From a virus: a DNA stretch of 46,469 nucleotides. Below are positions 22,432 to 31,055 of the stretch, in pieces; position 1 is the first letter of the stretch, and every line of letters begins with the position of its first letter. The notes beneath the pieces were generated by a model, which was not told the origin of the DNA, ran no database searches, and saw only the letters and a list, made by a program, of their open reading frames with translations. Location of the stretch: positions 1 to 46,469 of the IMG/VR virus record IMGVR_UViG_3300001473_000001, one strand, 5' to 3'. A program made the translations under genes and the position numbers.

Positions 22432-23916
22432 CTACGGAAGGGCGACCGCCTTCGCGACCAGGTCGCCGATGACCTCGGAGTCGCGCAGCGCAAAATCGTT
22501 GTCCCCGAGCGTGAGCACGGGCCCGGCCCCGTTGTTGCCGATGCGGCCCGACTCGCCCTCAAACTCGAAGTTGATGACGGTCGACGCGCGATCGGCGGCG
22601 GCTCCGTCGGTCCGGATCCACGGCGTCGGCTGGGTACCGGCCTCGAGCTGGATGCACTGAGGCATCCAGATGGCCTCGTTGATCGCGGGGAAGATGAAGC
22701 GCACCAGCGCCTCGGTCTTAGTGGCCACGAACGCGAGGTAGTACTGGACCCACGCCTCAGTCAGGTTCACGTCGAGGTCTTCGATGACCTCGAGCGTCCC
22801 GGTGTCGGCTCGCATGCGAATGACGTCGGCTGGATTGAGCACCCCGCTGAAGGGCCCCAGGTCCGGCTCTGTCGGCTTGCGCATATAGGCGCTGAAGCAA
22901 TACCAGGCGCCGATCGTGAGGGTGCCGACGGACACGGCGGCCTGCAACCGTCGGTCGAGCCCCGAGAGCGACACGAGTAGAGCCTGAACGTTGCCGATCG
23001 GCCCCGGAACCGACGAGGGCGCCGCGAACTCGAAGACGTCGTCCTCCGTCCAAGCGGCGTTCCCTGGGTCCGCCGCCGGTGAGTAGGCCAGCAGGTTGCG
23101 CCCCGACGGGGGCACGATCGCCGCCCGGCTGCCAGCATGGGGAAAGCTCGCGTCGACGCCGTAGGCGTACTCGTCCGCAGCGAACTCGGTGATCGTCGGC
23201 CCGTCTACCGTCACTGCGGTCACCGCGGTCACGGGCGAGCTCCGGCTGTAGCTGGTCACCTCTGCCGGGGCGGTCGTGCCGTAGAACTCGACGCCCGGGA
23301 TGTCCAGGTCGCGATCGGCTTCGACGATCGGGTCTGCCGTGTCGTCGCCGGCCAGGTTCGCGTCGATGCCCATCTCGGTGACGTACGGAGCTTCGGCGAG
23401 CGGATTGTCGGCCTCGATGTCGGCGTCGACCTCGTAAACCAAGCGCCAGACGCCCCAGTCCCCCGCGCGCGCCAAGGAGTTCTCCGAAAGCGGGTACGGG
23501 CGCCTGACGCACTCGATGCCCAGGTTGGCGCCGAAAAGCCTGTCGCGAACGTCCTGCATGAGCTGGTACAGGCCGGGGTCTTCGCTGAGCTGGGTGCTCC
23601 GAACGTCACCGCGAGCTCGTGCTTCGAAGTTTCGGGTGTGATTCGAGAGCGCGTAGATGACGATCTGCAGCGTCATCTCGGCTGTGCGCCGGCGCATCGT
23701 GATCTCGTCGTAGCCCGCGTCCTCGGTCGTCACCAACAACGCCGGGCCGCCACCGTCGAGCAGACGTTTGACGTCGTCGCTCTCCGGCGAGGGCGGGCCC
23801 TGGTACGGCTTGAGCGTAACGAGGTAGCCGTCGGCCGCCCCACCCTTGCCAGGCTTGAGCAGCGGCGTGAGGGCCGCAATCACGGCGTCCTCGATCTGCG
23901 TCCGCAGCGCCGGCAT
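22432..23916 (-). CDS. Mu gp37/DUF1834-like tail protein with grafted C-terminal carbohydrate-binding-like module
   Basis: 494 residues, about three times the usual gp37 length. Residues 1-190 resemble the gp37 family (RTQIEDAVIAALTPLL, GGGPALLVTTEDAGYDEITM, YQLMQDVRDRLFGANLG). Residues about 215-490 form the same module as in the gp46-like protein (YGTTAPAEVTSYSRSS, CFSAYMRKPTE, PQCIQLEAGTQPTPWIRTDG). Such a large decoration on a tail terminator-like protein suggests an exposed ring near the head-tail joint. ATG 23916 overlaps the upstream stop by one base. Confidence 0.72.
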   Translation of the reverse strand: MPALRTQIEDAVIAALTPLLKPGKGGAADGYLVTLKPYQGPPSPESDDVKRLLDGGGPALLVTTEDAGYDEITMRRRTAEMTLQIVIYALSNHTRNFEARARGDVRSTQLSEDPGLYQLMQDVRDRLFGANLGIECVRRPYPLSENSLARAGDWGVWRLVYEVDADIEADNPLAEAPYVTEMGIDANLAGDDTADPIVEADRDLDIPGVEFYGTTAPAEVTSYSRSSPVTAVTAVTVDGPTITEFAADEYAYGVDASFPHAGSRAAIVPPSGRNLLAYSPAADPGNAAWTEDDVFEFAAPSSVPGPIGNVQALLVSLSGLDRRLQAAVSVGTLTIGAWYCFSAYMRKPTEPDLGPFSGVLNPADVIRMRADTGTLEVIEDLDVNLTEAWVQYYLAFVATKTEALVRFIFPAINEAIWMPQCIQLEAGTQPTPWIRTDGAAADRASTVINFEFEGESGRIGNNGAGPVLTLGDNDFALRDSEVIGDLVAKAVALP

Positions 23917-24407
23917 CAGAACGCCCTCGCGACGTGCTCGGCGAGCATGTCACGCAGGCGCTCGAGCGAGTCGTCGGAGAAGTAGACGTGCGTTCGGGCC
24001 GGAATGCGCGCGCCCTTGCCGGCGACGCCGCCGTCCTGGTGGATGCCCGACCATTTGACCCGCGAGCGGGCCAGGAAGGTGTCGCGGTTGAATCGGAACT
24101 GCGCTTGCCGCGGCAGCCGCCCCAACGGCTTCTTCGTCACCCGCTTAGGCACGCGCTTGCGGTTTCGGCGAGCGCTGGCTTGCCGTCGCCTGAGCCGCTT
24201 GCTGGCAGTCGTACGCGCCAGCGGTTCCCACTTTTGCTTGTCGGGCCCCTCTGCGAGGCGGGCCGTTTCCTTCTGGTCTTGCTTCGCGATCGGCTCGAAC
24301 TTGCGCCAGACCGACCGCAGGTCGCGCGCGCGCCGCTTCATGGCGTCGAAGCCGTCGTCGATGTCCTCGAGGTCCATCCGGATCGAGGGCTGTACAAAGC
24401 CGGTCAC
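23916..24407 (-). CDS. Virion morphogenesis protein (Mu gpG / phage S-like tail completion family)
   Basis: 163 residues from GTG 24407 (GTGA overlap with gp36-like). It follows the family pattern: helical N-terminus, KWEPLARTTASKRLRRR (the W-PL-T-R element), then SGIHQDGGVAGKGARIPARTHVYF (HQ-G...IPAR), and a C-terminal helix. It probably completes the tail or connects it to the head. The longer upstream frame is a shadow of the next gene. Confidence 0.78.
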   Translation of the reverse strand: MTGFVQPSIRMDLEDIDDGFDAMKRRARDLRSVWRKFEPIAKQDQKETARLAEGPDKQKWEPLARTTASKRLRRRQASARRNRKRVPKRVTKKPLGRLPRQAQFRFNRDTFLARSRVKWSGIHQDGGVAGKGARIPARTHVYFSDDSLERLRDMLAEHVARAF

Positions 24408-24880
24408 CAGAAGCCCCCCGAGTTCTTGCGCGTGAACGTATCGCCGTCGTCGAGCTCGTCCCGATCGCCAACCTCGCCGCCAACCCAGTTCTCGCTTGCC
24501 GCGGCAACATCGGCCGCAAGCGTGGACTCGCCGGTCGAGACGGCGCGTAGCCACTCGAGCGCCTCTTCGTGCTCGCGAATGTCGGCCTCGGTGGCGTTCT
24601 GATTTGCCTGCCGGTACCGGTAGACCACCTCGCGCGCGACCAGCTTGCGCAGCGAGGGGTCGACCGTGGCCGCATCGACATCCAGGGGGAGCGATACCCG
24701 ACGCGACAAATAGCGAGCAGCCCACGCCGAGGCTTCGTCGATCATCGCGACGAGACGCGTGTTGTCGGCGGACTCGCCGGTGTCGTCGGTGTCGCCGTCG
24801 TGGTCCCAGTCGATCAGCTGAATGAGCCGATCAGGACCGCCGACGGCGTCCTCGACATCCTGTGCCGTGCAGTACGGCAT
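24404..24880 (-). CDS. Mu gp36-like (DUF1320) head-tail joining protein
   Basis: 158 residues, ATG 24880. The start MPYCTAQDVEDAVGGPDRLIQL, SAWAARYLSRRVSLPL and VAREVVYRYRQ match the gp36/DUF1320 family. An acidic insert (DHDGDTDDTGESAD) is present near residue 27 and could bind metal. It is the first of the tail joining genes after the capsid gene. Confidence 0.8.
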   Translation of the reverse strand: MPYCTAQDVEDAVGGPDRLIQLIDWDHDGDTDDTGESADNTRLVAMIDEASAWAARYLSRRVSLPLDVDAATVDPSLRKLVAREVVYRYRQANQNATEADIREHEEALEWLRAVSTGESTLAADVAAASENWVGGEVGDRDELDDGDTFTRKNSGGFW

Positions 24881-24892
24881 CGGTGGTGCTGG

Positions 24893-25216
24893 CTACTTGC
24901 CACCCTTCTTGCCCGGATCCTTGCCCGGATCCTTGCCCGGATCCTTCGAGGCCTCGGCCTTCGGCGCCGCCCCGTGGATGGCCAGGACGCCGCCGGGGTT
25001 GTTCTTCGTCTTCTGGGCCTGCTCCACCCAGGCCAGCTGGGAGGCCGACAGGTCGGCAGCCTCGTCGGCGGGCTTGCGCTGGTGCGGCGCCAGGTGCTCC
25101 TGCCCGGGCGCGTCCTCGGCGACGGTCACCGTCTTGCGCTCCGGCGTGAACACGACACCGCAGCGCTGGAAGTTCTTGCCGTGCAGCGTGTTGATCTCGT
25201 ACTGGGTCTTCTTCAT
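24893..25216 (-). CDS. Small head-joining protein (Mu gp35-like position) with DPGK repeats
   Basis: 107 residues, ATG 25216. The first 80 residues contain a FTPERKTVTVAEDAPGQ segment and helix QLAWVEQAQKTKNNPGGVL. The C-terminus is a triple DPGK repeat encoded by a 12-bp tandem repeat. It lies between the capsid gene and gp36, the gp35 position of Mu-like phages. Identity inferred from context. Confidence 0.6.
   Translation of the reverse strand: MKKTQYEINTLHGKNFQRCGVVFTPERKTVTVAEDAPGQEHLAPHQRKPADEAADLSASQLAWVEQAQKTKNNPGGVLAIHGAAPKAEASKDPGKDPGKDPGKKGGK
24909..24944. repeat. Three perfect 12-bp tandem repeats
   Basis: TTGCCCGGATCC occurs three times head to tail at 24909, 24921 and 24933, encoding the repeated GKDP tail of the small head protein. 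It is probably a slippage-generated length-variable linker. Confidence 0.85.
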
Positions 25217-25227
25217 CGTCTGGCTCC

Positions 25228-25253
25228 AAAAGGGCCCGGGCTTCCCCGGGCCC
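25228..25253 (-). terminator. Intrinsic terminator after the major capsid gene
   Basis: A perfect 9-bp stem, GGGCCCGGG (25232-25240) with CCCGGGCCC (25245-25253), 4-base loop. On the minus strand it is followed by TTTT (25231-25228). It lies between the capsid stop and the next gene, so it probably attenuates the message and gives extra capsid transcripts. Confidence 0.75.
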
Positions 25254-25290
25254 TCGTCTCGGGTTTTGCTACGTCGCTACAGCCTCGTGG

Positions 25291-26199
25291 CTAGGTGGTG
25301 CCGTTCGAACCCCAGGCGACTTTCCAGCCCCAGAAGTCGATGTCGTACCGGGCGTCGGCCGCGTACTTGTAGAGGTCCTTGTCCATCGCCGACTCGTCGG
25401 TCAGGTTGTCCTGCGAGCGGAACGTCACCGGACGCTTGCTCAGCATCGCGAACGGCTTCATGACCTTCGACAGGTCCATGAGGAACCAGTACGCGGGCTG
25501 GTCGGCGAGCTCGTTGGACACGACGATCTGCACGGCGCCCCGAAGCCGGTTATCGGCGCCGTTGGCCAGGCGGTCGAGGTTGAACAGGTTCTCGGCCGTG
25601 GGCTCGAGGTCCGGGCCAACGACGATGTGCGTCGGACGCACGTTCGCCGTCTTGTTGTTCGCCTTCTTGATCTTGCGCATCGCAATGCGCGCGGCGTCGA
25701 AGGCGTCCGCGGTGAGCGCGGCCGTGCCCATGTTGACTTGCACGTCCCCGTCCGGGCCGTCCCGGTGGTCGGTGTCGAAGAAGAACTGCCCGTCGTAAGC
25801 CAGGCCCTCGGAGCCGCCGAAGCCGGCTTTCAGCTTCGTGGTGATGAGGTCCCACTTGTGCTGCACGAAGTCGTCCGCCATCTCGCGGATGACGGGCGTA
25901 TACAGCATGAGCCGATCGTCTTCGATGTCCTCGGCTTCGACCTCGAGGCCGACGGACCACTTCTTGACCGCCAGTGCCTTCTCGAACGCCCGGGCCTTGT
26001 CGTAGATGCGGTCGCCCGTCCACTCCACAACGCCGTTCTGGCGCTCGAGCCACTTCAGTACCTCACGCGGATTCCCGGTGTTGTACTCCTGGAGCATCAT
26101 CTCGCTCGGTCGGGCTTCCTGGCCGAGCATCTGCTCCTCGAAGATGGCTCGGAAGCCAACTTCGGCGTCGACGACTTTCTGTTTGTCGAGAATACCCAT
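25291..26199 (-). CDS. Major capsid protein (Mu gpT-like)
   Basis: 302 residues, ATG 26199. The sequence matches the gpT family: N-terminal IFEEQMLGQEARPSEM, WSVGLEVEAEDIEDDRLMLY, then a FFDTDHRDG loop and a C-terminal YAADARYDIDFWGW. It follows the protease/scaffold and decoration genes in the usual order, and a terminator follows it. It forms the HK97-fold icosahedral shell. Confidence 0.88.
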   Translation of the reverse strand: MGILDKQKVVDAEVGFRAIFEEQMLGQEARPSEMMLQEYNTGNPREVLKWLERQNGVVEWTGDRIYDKARAFEKALAVKKWSVGLEVEAEDIEDDRLMLYTPVIREMADDFVQHKWDLITTKLKAGFGGSEGLAYDGQFFFDTDHRDGPDGDVQVNMGTAALTADAFDAARIAMRKIKKANNKTANVRPTHIVVGPDLEPTAENLFNLDRLANGADNRLRGAVQIVVSNELADQPAYWFLMDLSKVMKPFAMLSKRPVTFRSQDNLTDESAMDKDLYKYAADARYDIDFWGWKVAWGSNGTT

Positions 26200-26211
26200 G
26201 TCGATTGCCTC

Positions 26212-26634
26212 CTACAGGCCGAGGGCGACCCAAACGCCGTCGCTCTCGAGCTCGACGATTCGGCCCGCAGCGATGTTGTTGGTTCCGTGCGTCGGGCCTG
26301 CGACCGTCTGGTCGTCGGCGACCTCCGCCTGGGCCGTGCCGAGAACGTCGGCCTGCTCGACGGCGGCGCCGCCAGCTGCGTTCTCGTACTTGAAGACGCC
26401 CGTCTCGACCTTGCAGGTCAAGTCGCCGTCTCCGCCGCCGGAGTTGTCGACACGTTCGGCGGCTCGGCCAACGACAACCAGGCCGACCGTGGGGGCTGCC
26501 GGAACGAGATAGCCCGCCGCGTTGCGCGCGACGAGTGCGCCCGCGTAGATGATGGTGCTTGCCGCAACGCCGCCGACGAACGTGTCGCGCAGGCGCTTTC
26601 GCGGCGTGTTTCGATCTTGCGTGAGTGCTGCCAT
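26212..26634 (-). CDS. Head decoration/stabilisation protein candidate
   Basis: 140 residues, ATG 26634 with GGAGGG upstream. Beta-rich, with VGGVAASTIIYAGALVARNA and an extended GGGDGDLTCKVETGVFKYEN segment, typical of small decoration proteins encoded just upstream of the capsid gene in Mu-like phages (DUF2190-like style). Thirteen bases separate it from the capsid gene. Confidence 0.7.
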   Translation of the reverse strand: MAALTQDRNTPRKRLRDTFVGGVAASTIIYAGALVARNAAGYLVPAAPTVGLVVVGRAAERVDNSGGGDGDLTCKVETGVFKYENAAGGAAVEQADVLGTAQAEVADDQTVAGPTHGTNNIAAGRIVELESDGVWVALGL

Positions 26635-26643
26635 GACGCCCTC

Positions 26644-28065
26644 CTAGTTGGTCGCCTGCGACTTGTTGAGTTGCGCGAGGTACTGCTCAGCCGTGAGACC
26701 GAGTTGCTTTGCGACCTTGAGCTGGTTCTCGGTGAGCTGGCTGGCCGCGTCTCCGCCCTCCGAGGTTCGAGTCTTGGTGACGGTCGACGACTGAGCCGTC
26801 TGCGACAGCGGGGCCACCTGGGCCAGGCCGGAGACGTACTCGCTCGCGACCTCGAAGCCGCTGGTCTTGGCGATATTGCGGATGCTCTTTTCGAGTCCGC
26901 TTTCGACCTCGTCGCCTTTGGCGTCGCGTTGAATCGGGAGTCGCCCCTCGTTCTTCGCGCGCTCGACCAGGCCGTCGATGCGCGCCTGATCCTCGGCCGC
27001 CTTGGCCTCCTCAGCGGCTTCGGCCAGCCCCGCGAGCTCGGCGCGAGCTGCATCGAGCTGCACCTTGGCCGCGGCGTGCGCCTCGCGCTCGGCGGCAAGC
27101 AGCGTTTCGAGCCGCTCGTTGTCTTTGCCCGCGGCATCGGCCCGAGATTCGAGCCGCGACAGCGCCGACGAGTCGACGTCGTTCGACGCCTTCTCCTGGA
27201 GCTGCTTGATCGCGGCCAGAGCATCTTCGCGGCTCGAGTCCTCGGACAGCCCCAATTGCTTGAGAATCTTGTCCATCTTCCCGTGTCCTCGCTGTTTGAG
27301 AGCGCGCAACGCGCTCATGTCGAAAATCCCCGTGCCCTCAACGGCCGGGTACAAAACGGCCGACGTCTCGATTCCGTAGACGTGCCGCGAAAGCCAAAGT
27401 GCCTCGACGATGACCGGTTCCCCGTCGTCGCCCTCCATGACGTCACCCGGCCAACAAGGGCAGTCCGAGCCGAAGAGCGACGTGCGGCAGACCGAACACT
27501 GCAACGCGGTCTTGAGGTCGTCCCAAGTGCCGCCGCGCCACATCCACCCGATCGAGAATTCCTTGATGTTGTCGTTGAGGACTCCGCGCACGGCCCACGG
27601 CTCGACGAGGCGGACGCGCTGAATGAACTCGTAGCCGCCGTCGTCCCCGCGGCGGTAATCGGCCGCCGTGATAGTCCCGCCCTTAGCCAGGATGGTCCCC
27701 TGGTTGTGGTCGCGCAGAAACGGCTGATCTTTGAACGAGCGGATGAAGCTCGCGATGCCAACCGAATGAAACCGGGAAAAGTTCGCATTCGCGAGCTCGC
27801 GCTGCGACGCCGGCAGGGGCAAGGGCTTGGCCGGCTCGATGCTCGCGATGATTTCGATGTCGAGCTCTACATGCTTGCCAGCATTCAGCTGCTCGAGAAG
27901 CTCGACGCGCTCGTCGCGGCTGAGCCCCTGGCCGTTGGCCGCGAGGACGCGCGGCGGCGCGCTCGTACGCAACTCGCCGGTGAAGTACTCGGGCAACAAG
28001 TCGGCCACGAGCTTGTCGGTGAGTCCTTGGACTCCGGGCAGCTGTGCCCCCTTATCAAGCCGCAT
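26644..28065 (-). CDS. Prohead protease fused to scaffold
   Basis: 473 residues. The protease half (about 80-260) has candidate catalytic H120 (PFLRDHNQ) and S171 (KEFSIGWMW), plus a Cys cluster C190, C193, C202, C204 that may bind zinc. From about 285 to 400 a long coiled coil forms the scaffold, ending in a Gln/Thr-rich tail (QLTENQLKVAKQLGLTAEQY) likely to contact the capsid protein. The protease-scaffold fusion resembles Mu gpI, whose internal start gives the separate scaffold. It overlaps the portal stop by 11 bases. Confidence 0.75.
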   Translation of the reverse strand: MRLDKGAQLPGVQGLTDKLVADLLPEYFTGELRTSAPPRVLAANGQGLSRDERVELLEQLNAGKHVELDIEIIASIEPAKPLPLPASQRELANANFSRFHSVGIASFIRSFKDQPFLRDHNQGTILAKGGTITAADYRRGDDGGYEFIQRVRLVEPWAVRGVLNDNIKEFSIGWMWRGGTWDDLKTALQCSVCRTSLFGSDCPCWPGDVMEGDDGEPVIVEALWLSRHVYGIETSAVLYPAVEGTGIFDMSALRALKQRGHGKMDKILKQLGLSEDSSREDALAAIKQLQEKASNDVDSSALSRLESRADAAGKDNERLETLLAAEREAHAAAKVQLDAARAELAGLAEAAEEAKAAEDQARIDGLVERAKNEGRLPIQRDAKGDEVESGLEKSIRNIAKTSGFEVASEYVSGLAQVAPLSQTAQSSTVTKTRTSEGGDAASQLTENQLKVAKQLGLTAEQYLAQLNKSQATN

Positions 28066-29395
28066 CGGAGGTCTCCCGAATCGAAGGCGGTTCGATGAGG
28101 GGCTGCAGGATGTCGTTGTCGTCGACAGGCTCCTGGATCTGGAGCTCGGTCTGTACCTGCTGCCGGCTCACCGGAACGCCCAAGCCTTGCACGTGGCGGA
28201 ACGTGAGCGCTCGGTCATTCGGCGCTTGGTAGCGCACGACGTGAAACCGAATCTTCGGCGCGATGGTGTCGAAGCCATTGTACTTGACGAACGGACGCAG
28301 CACGCAGTCGCGAAACGATTCGGCAAGCTTCGTCGCGTCGCGCAGTTTGCGGTGAAAGACACGGCCGCCTTGCTCGCTAGCGAGGGCGTAGCTGCCGTTG
28401 TCGCCGGCCTCGCTGGCAATCGTCGAGCCGGTCACGAGTTTCGCAACCTCCGCATTGCAGAGCGCCACCATTGCTCCGTGCACGTCCTCGGCCTTGCCGG
28501 AGCGCATGGCCTCAACCATCTTGACGTCAACGTTGGCCGAGAAGACTGCCCAGCCGTCGGAGCCAAGCATCTGCATCATGCGCTTGAGTTCCTTGCGCTC
28601 GTCGGGGGCGAGATTCTGATAGCTCGCGTAGCTGTACGGCAGCCCGTAGCGGTCCATAAACCGCATCCAGTCCCGCACGCCGTAGGTCTTGAACATCGAC
28701 CAAATCGCGCAGGTGGTCATCAGTCCGGCGGTGGCCTTCTTGCGGCCGCGGCGCCACAGCCCCCACCAGCGACCGGGGGCGAGCGGCTCGCCCTTGCTGC
28801 GGTTCTCAGCCGTGCGCAACAAGGGCTCGTCGGTACCCATGTCGAACTTGAAGTGCCCGGGCCAGACCGGGTAGAAGCACCTCGGCACGACCAGGCCGTC
28901 GACGCGCTGCCAGTCGATCTCCGCGTACGCGTAGCCGTAGCGCAGCGCCGTCTCCATGTGCTCGAGCGTCTGCACCAGGTGGGGAACGTCCTGGAGCGCC
29001 CGGGTGCACAGCTCGACGACGCGCTTGGCGAGGGCCGAGTTGTCGCCCGGCAGCAGAATCCACGACGCGGCGGCGACGTCCTCTTCGCGCGTCTCGAAGG
29101 CGTCGCGCATATGGCCATCGATGCGCAGGCGGTCGTCGAAGATTTCGATCATCCGCTCGGGCTCGCCCTGCTCGGCCAGGGCGTACGACGCGAGCAGCTT
29201 GCGGACGGTGAGCTTCGTGCCCGGGTGGCCGACCCATGCCTCGTCGCTGCGGTGGATCCGAAACGACTGCATGTCCGACCCAGGGTCGTCGGGAATCTCA
29301 GGGGCGCGCCGCAGCGCAGACTCCGGCGCGTCCCCCGTATACGGACTCCAGCCCGCCATGCTCAGCCAAAATCGGCGAGCATTCGAAACGGTCAA
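28055..29395 (-). CDS. Portal protein (Mu gp29 / DUF935-like)
   Basis: 446 residues. It has the DUF935 pattern: LASYALAEQGEPERMIEIFD, ALRYGYAYAEIDW (E-A-Y segment), YGVRDWMRFMDRYGLPYSYA and a C-terminal helix region. The start is uncertain: the open frame begins with TTG 29395, and an internal ATG at 29359 (MAGWSPYTG) is the alternative. Neither has a strong Shine-Dalgarno sequence. The portal forms the dodecameric ring for DNA entry. Confidence 0.82.
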   Translation of the reverse strand: MTVSNARRFWLSMAGWSPYTGDAPESALRRAPEIPDDPGSDMQSFRIHRSDEAWVGHPGTKLTVRKLLASYALAEQGEPERMIEIFDDRLRIDGHMRDAFETREEDVAAASWILLPGDNSALAKRVVELCTRALQDVPHLVQTLEHMETALRYGYAYAEIDWQRVDGLVVPRCFYPVWPGHFKFDMGTDEPLLRTAENRSKGEPLAPGRWWGLWRRGRKKATAGLMTTCAIWSMFKTYGVRDWMRFMDRYGLPYSYASYQNLAPDERKELKRMMQMLGSDGWAVFSANVDVKMVEAMRSGKAEDVHGAMVALCNAEVAKLVTGSTIASEAGDNGSYALASEQGGRVFHRKLRDATKLAESFRDCVLRPFVKYNGFDTIAPKIRFHVVRYQAPNDRALTFRHVQGLGVPVSRQQVQTELQIQEPVDDNDILQPLIEPPSIRETSDAA

Positions 29396-29417
29396 TCTCG
29401 CGCCGTCGATCTAAGGC

Positions 29418-31055
29418 CTAAAAGCCATCGAGCTCGCGGTCGCGCGAGGTCGTCGCCGGCTCGACGAGCTCGTACTCGAACTTCGAAAAGCGCTTGGTGC
29501 GCGGGAAGAAGCGGTGAGCCATGTAGCGAACCGTGTCGCCGACGTGGGCCCATTGGCTCATCTTGTTGGGATAGCCGTTCTTGTTCTTCCAGCGGGCGCA
29601 GGCCTTGACTACCTGGAGCGCGCCCGGCAGCGCGTTGATGCGGTGGTGCCCCGACGACGTGCGCATCATGGCGTTCGCCGTGCGCACCGTCTCAAGCACA
29701 TCGGGGTTCTTGCGTCGTAGCCGTGCGTCGGGGGCGAAGACGCGATACCCGCGACTCTCGAGGTACTCCCACGAGTTCTTGCCAGGGTTGCGCCCGGCGT
29801 CCTGGTACTCGCCGGTGGCGTCGGCGACGAAGCACATGGCCTGCGGCGATGTGTCGCGGGCTATCTCGCGGCCCTTGTCGTCGACCGCGTCCATCAAGGC
29901 GAACTCGTCGCCGTCCGGCGAGACGCTCGCGATGCACCAGGCGTGCACGATACCGCTCGGGTCTCGAAAGAAGTCCCAGACCGAGGCGACCATCGGCTGC
30001 CGCTGGAAGTCGGCGACGGCCACCAGGTCGAAAGCCCAGCCGTTGAGGTACTCGGGTGTGAACTCGCGCGCCCAGGGCTCCATCTGGTCGGGGATTTCGC
30101 GCACGTTCAGCCGCGGCGACCAGCTGTTGTAGACCCGGTCGCCGACCGCCAGGAACTGGCCTTTGACCTCGCGCAAGTACTCGTCCTCGCCGATGGCGGG
30201 GTCGTCGCGCATGGTCTCGAGTGCCCGGTGGTCGATGGTTGGGTTGTTCTCGCTGGCGAACTCGAAGAACACCCAGCCCGGCGTCCCGCCGCGGGCAGCG
30301 TCGTAGACATCCTGTACCCAGAAGCCGCGCTCGGTGTCGGGCGGGTTGGCCGTGAGCATGATGAGTCCGCCGGTGTCGGCGATCGGCGCACGCACGTTCC
30401 GGTAGACGCCGTTCTCCATCATCTGCGACTCGTTCAGCAAGCCGACGTCGCAGCGGCCATCCTTCACGAGCTCAGCGCTGTCGCCCGTGCGGAACTCGTA
30501 CTCGGTGCCCGTCCAGAGCGTCAGCTTGCCCTGCCCGGCCGACCAGCGGCCCCAAGCGCCCGGCTCGGTGCCACTCGGGATGCTACGGAAGATGCGGCGG
30601 AGCTCCTCGGTCTTGCGCAGCGCCGGGCAGATGAGCCACACGATCGACTCGGGCACGGCCACGCCGAAGAGCGCGAGCAGCTTCGCCGACGCGTCCGACT
30701 TGCCGCCGCGCCGACCGCCGACATTGAGCATCGAGTAGACGTCCTCGAAGCCGACCAGGCGGTCGCCCGCGATGTACGCCTCGAGCCATCGACCGAACCA
30801 GTCGATGCTGTGCTCCTGGCCCGCGTGAACGTGCCAGGTGAGATAGCGGCTCGGGCTGCGGTCGGTCCACTTCGAAAGGCGCCGGTCCCACACCCCGCCA
30901 GCCGACAGCAGCGACTTGCTCGACTCATAGTGCGGCTTCTTCGCCGACGGGTCCCGGCCCCAGCTGCGGATGTCGACCGCGATGTCAACGAAGCGCCCGC
31001 CGAGCTGCTCGGCGGCGAGAATCTCCGTTGCGGCGTGCTGGGCGCTCTGCGTCAT
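29418..31055 (-). CDS. Terminase large subunit
   Basis: 545 residues, ATG 31055 overlapping the upstream stop (ATGA). The ATPase has Walker A VGGRRGGKSDAS and a following VWLICPALRKTEELRRIF strand-helix. DVGLLNESQMM is a candidate Walker B region, and VMLTANPP-like motif III appears as IMLTANPPDTERGFW. The C-terminal nuclease half (about 320-500) contains VADFQRQPMVASV. It packages DNA into proheads through the portal encoded next. Confidence 0.88.
   Translation of the reverse strand: MTQSAQHAATEILAAEQLGGRFVDIAVDIRSWGRDPSAKKPHYESSKSLLSAGGVWDRRLSKWTDRSPSRYLTWHVHAGQEHSIDWFGRWLEAYIAGDRLVGFEDVYSMLNVGGRRGGKSDASAKLLALFGVAVPESIVWLICPALRKTEELRRIFRSIPSGTEPGAWGRWSAGQGKLTLWTGTEYEFRTGDSAELVKDGRCDVGLLNESQMMENGVYRNVRAPIADTGGLIMLTANPPDTERGFWVQDVYDAARGGTPGWVFFEFASENNPTIDHRALETMRDDPAIGEDEYLREVKGQFLAVGDRVYNSWSPRLNVREIPDQMEPWAREFTPEYLNGWAFDLVAVADFQRQPMVASVWDFFRDPSGIVHAWCIASVSPDGDEFALMDAVDDKGREIARDTSPQAMCFVADATGEYQDAGRNPGKNSWEYLESRGYRVFAPDARLRRKNPDVLETVRTANAMMRTSSGHHRINALPGALQVVKACARWKNKNGYPNKMSQWAHVGDTVRYMAHRFFPRTKRFSKFEYELVEPATTSRDRELDGF

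Noticed and set aside
20323-22980. Long rightward open frame opposite the sheath and gp37-like genes
   Set aside because: Same reason: the leftward frames encode clear Mu-like tail proteins.
24909-24944. CRISPR-like or iteron array
   Set aside because: Three contiguous 12-bp copies without spacers, in frame within a gene and encoding DPGK repeats.
25627-28098. Long rightward open frame of about 820 codons opposite the capsid, decoration and protease genes
   Set aside because: It is the antisense shadow of strongly recognisable leftward genes. Its composition (Val/Leu/Arg/Asp-rich with no domains) is typical of antisense frames in GC-rich DNA.
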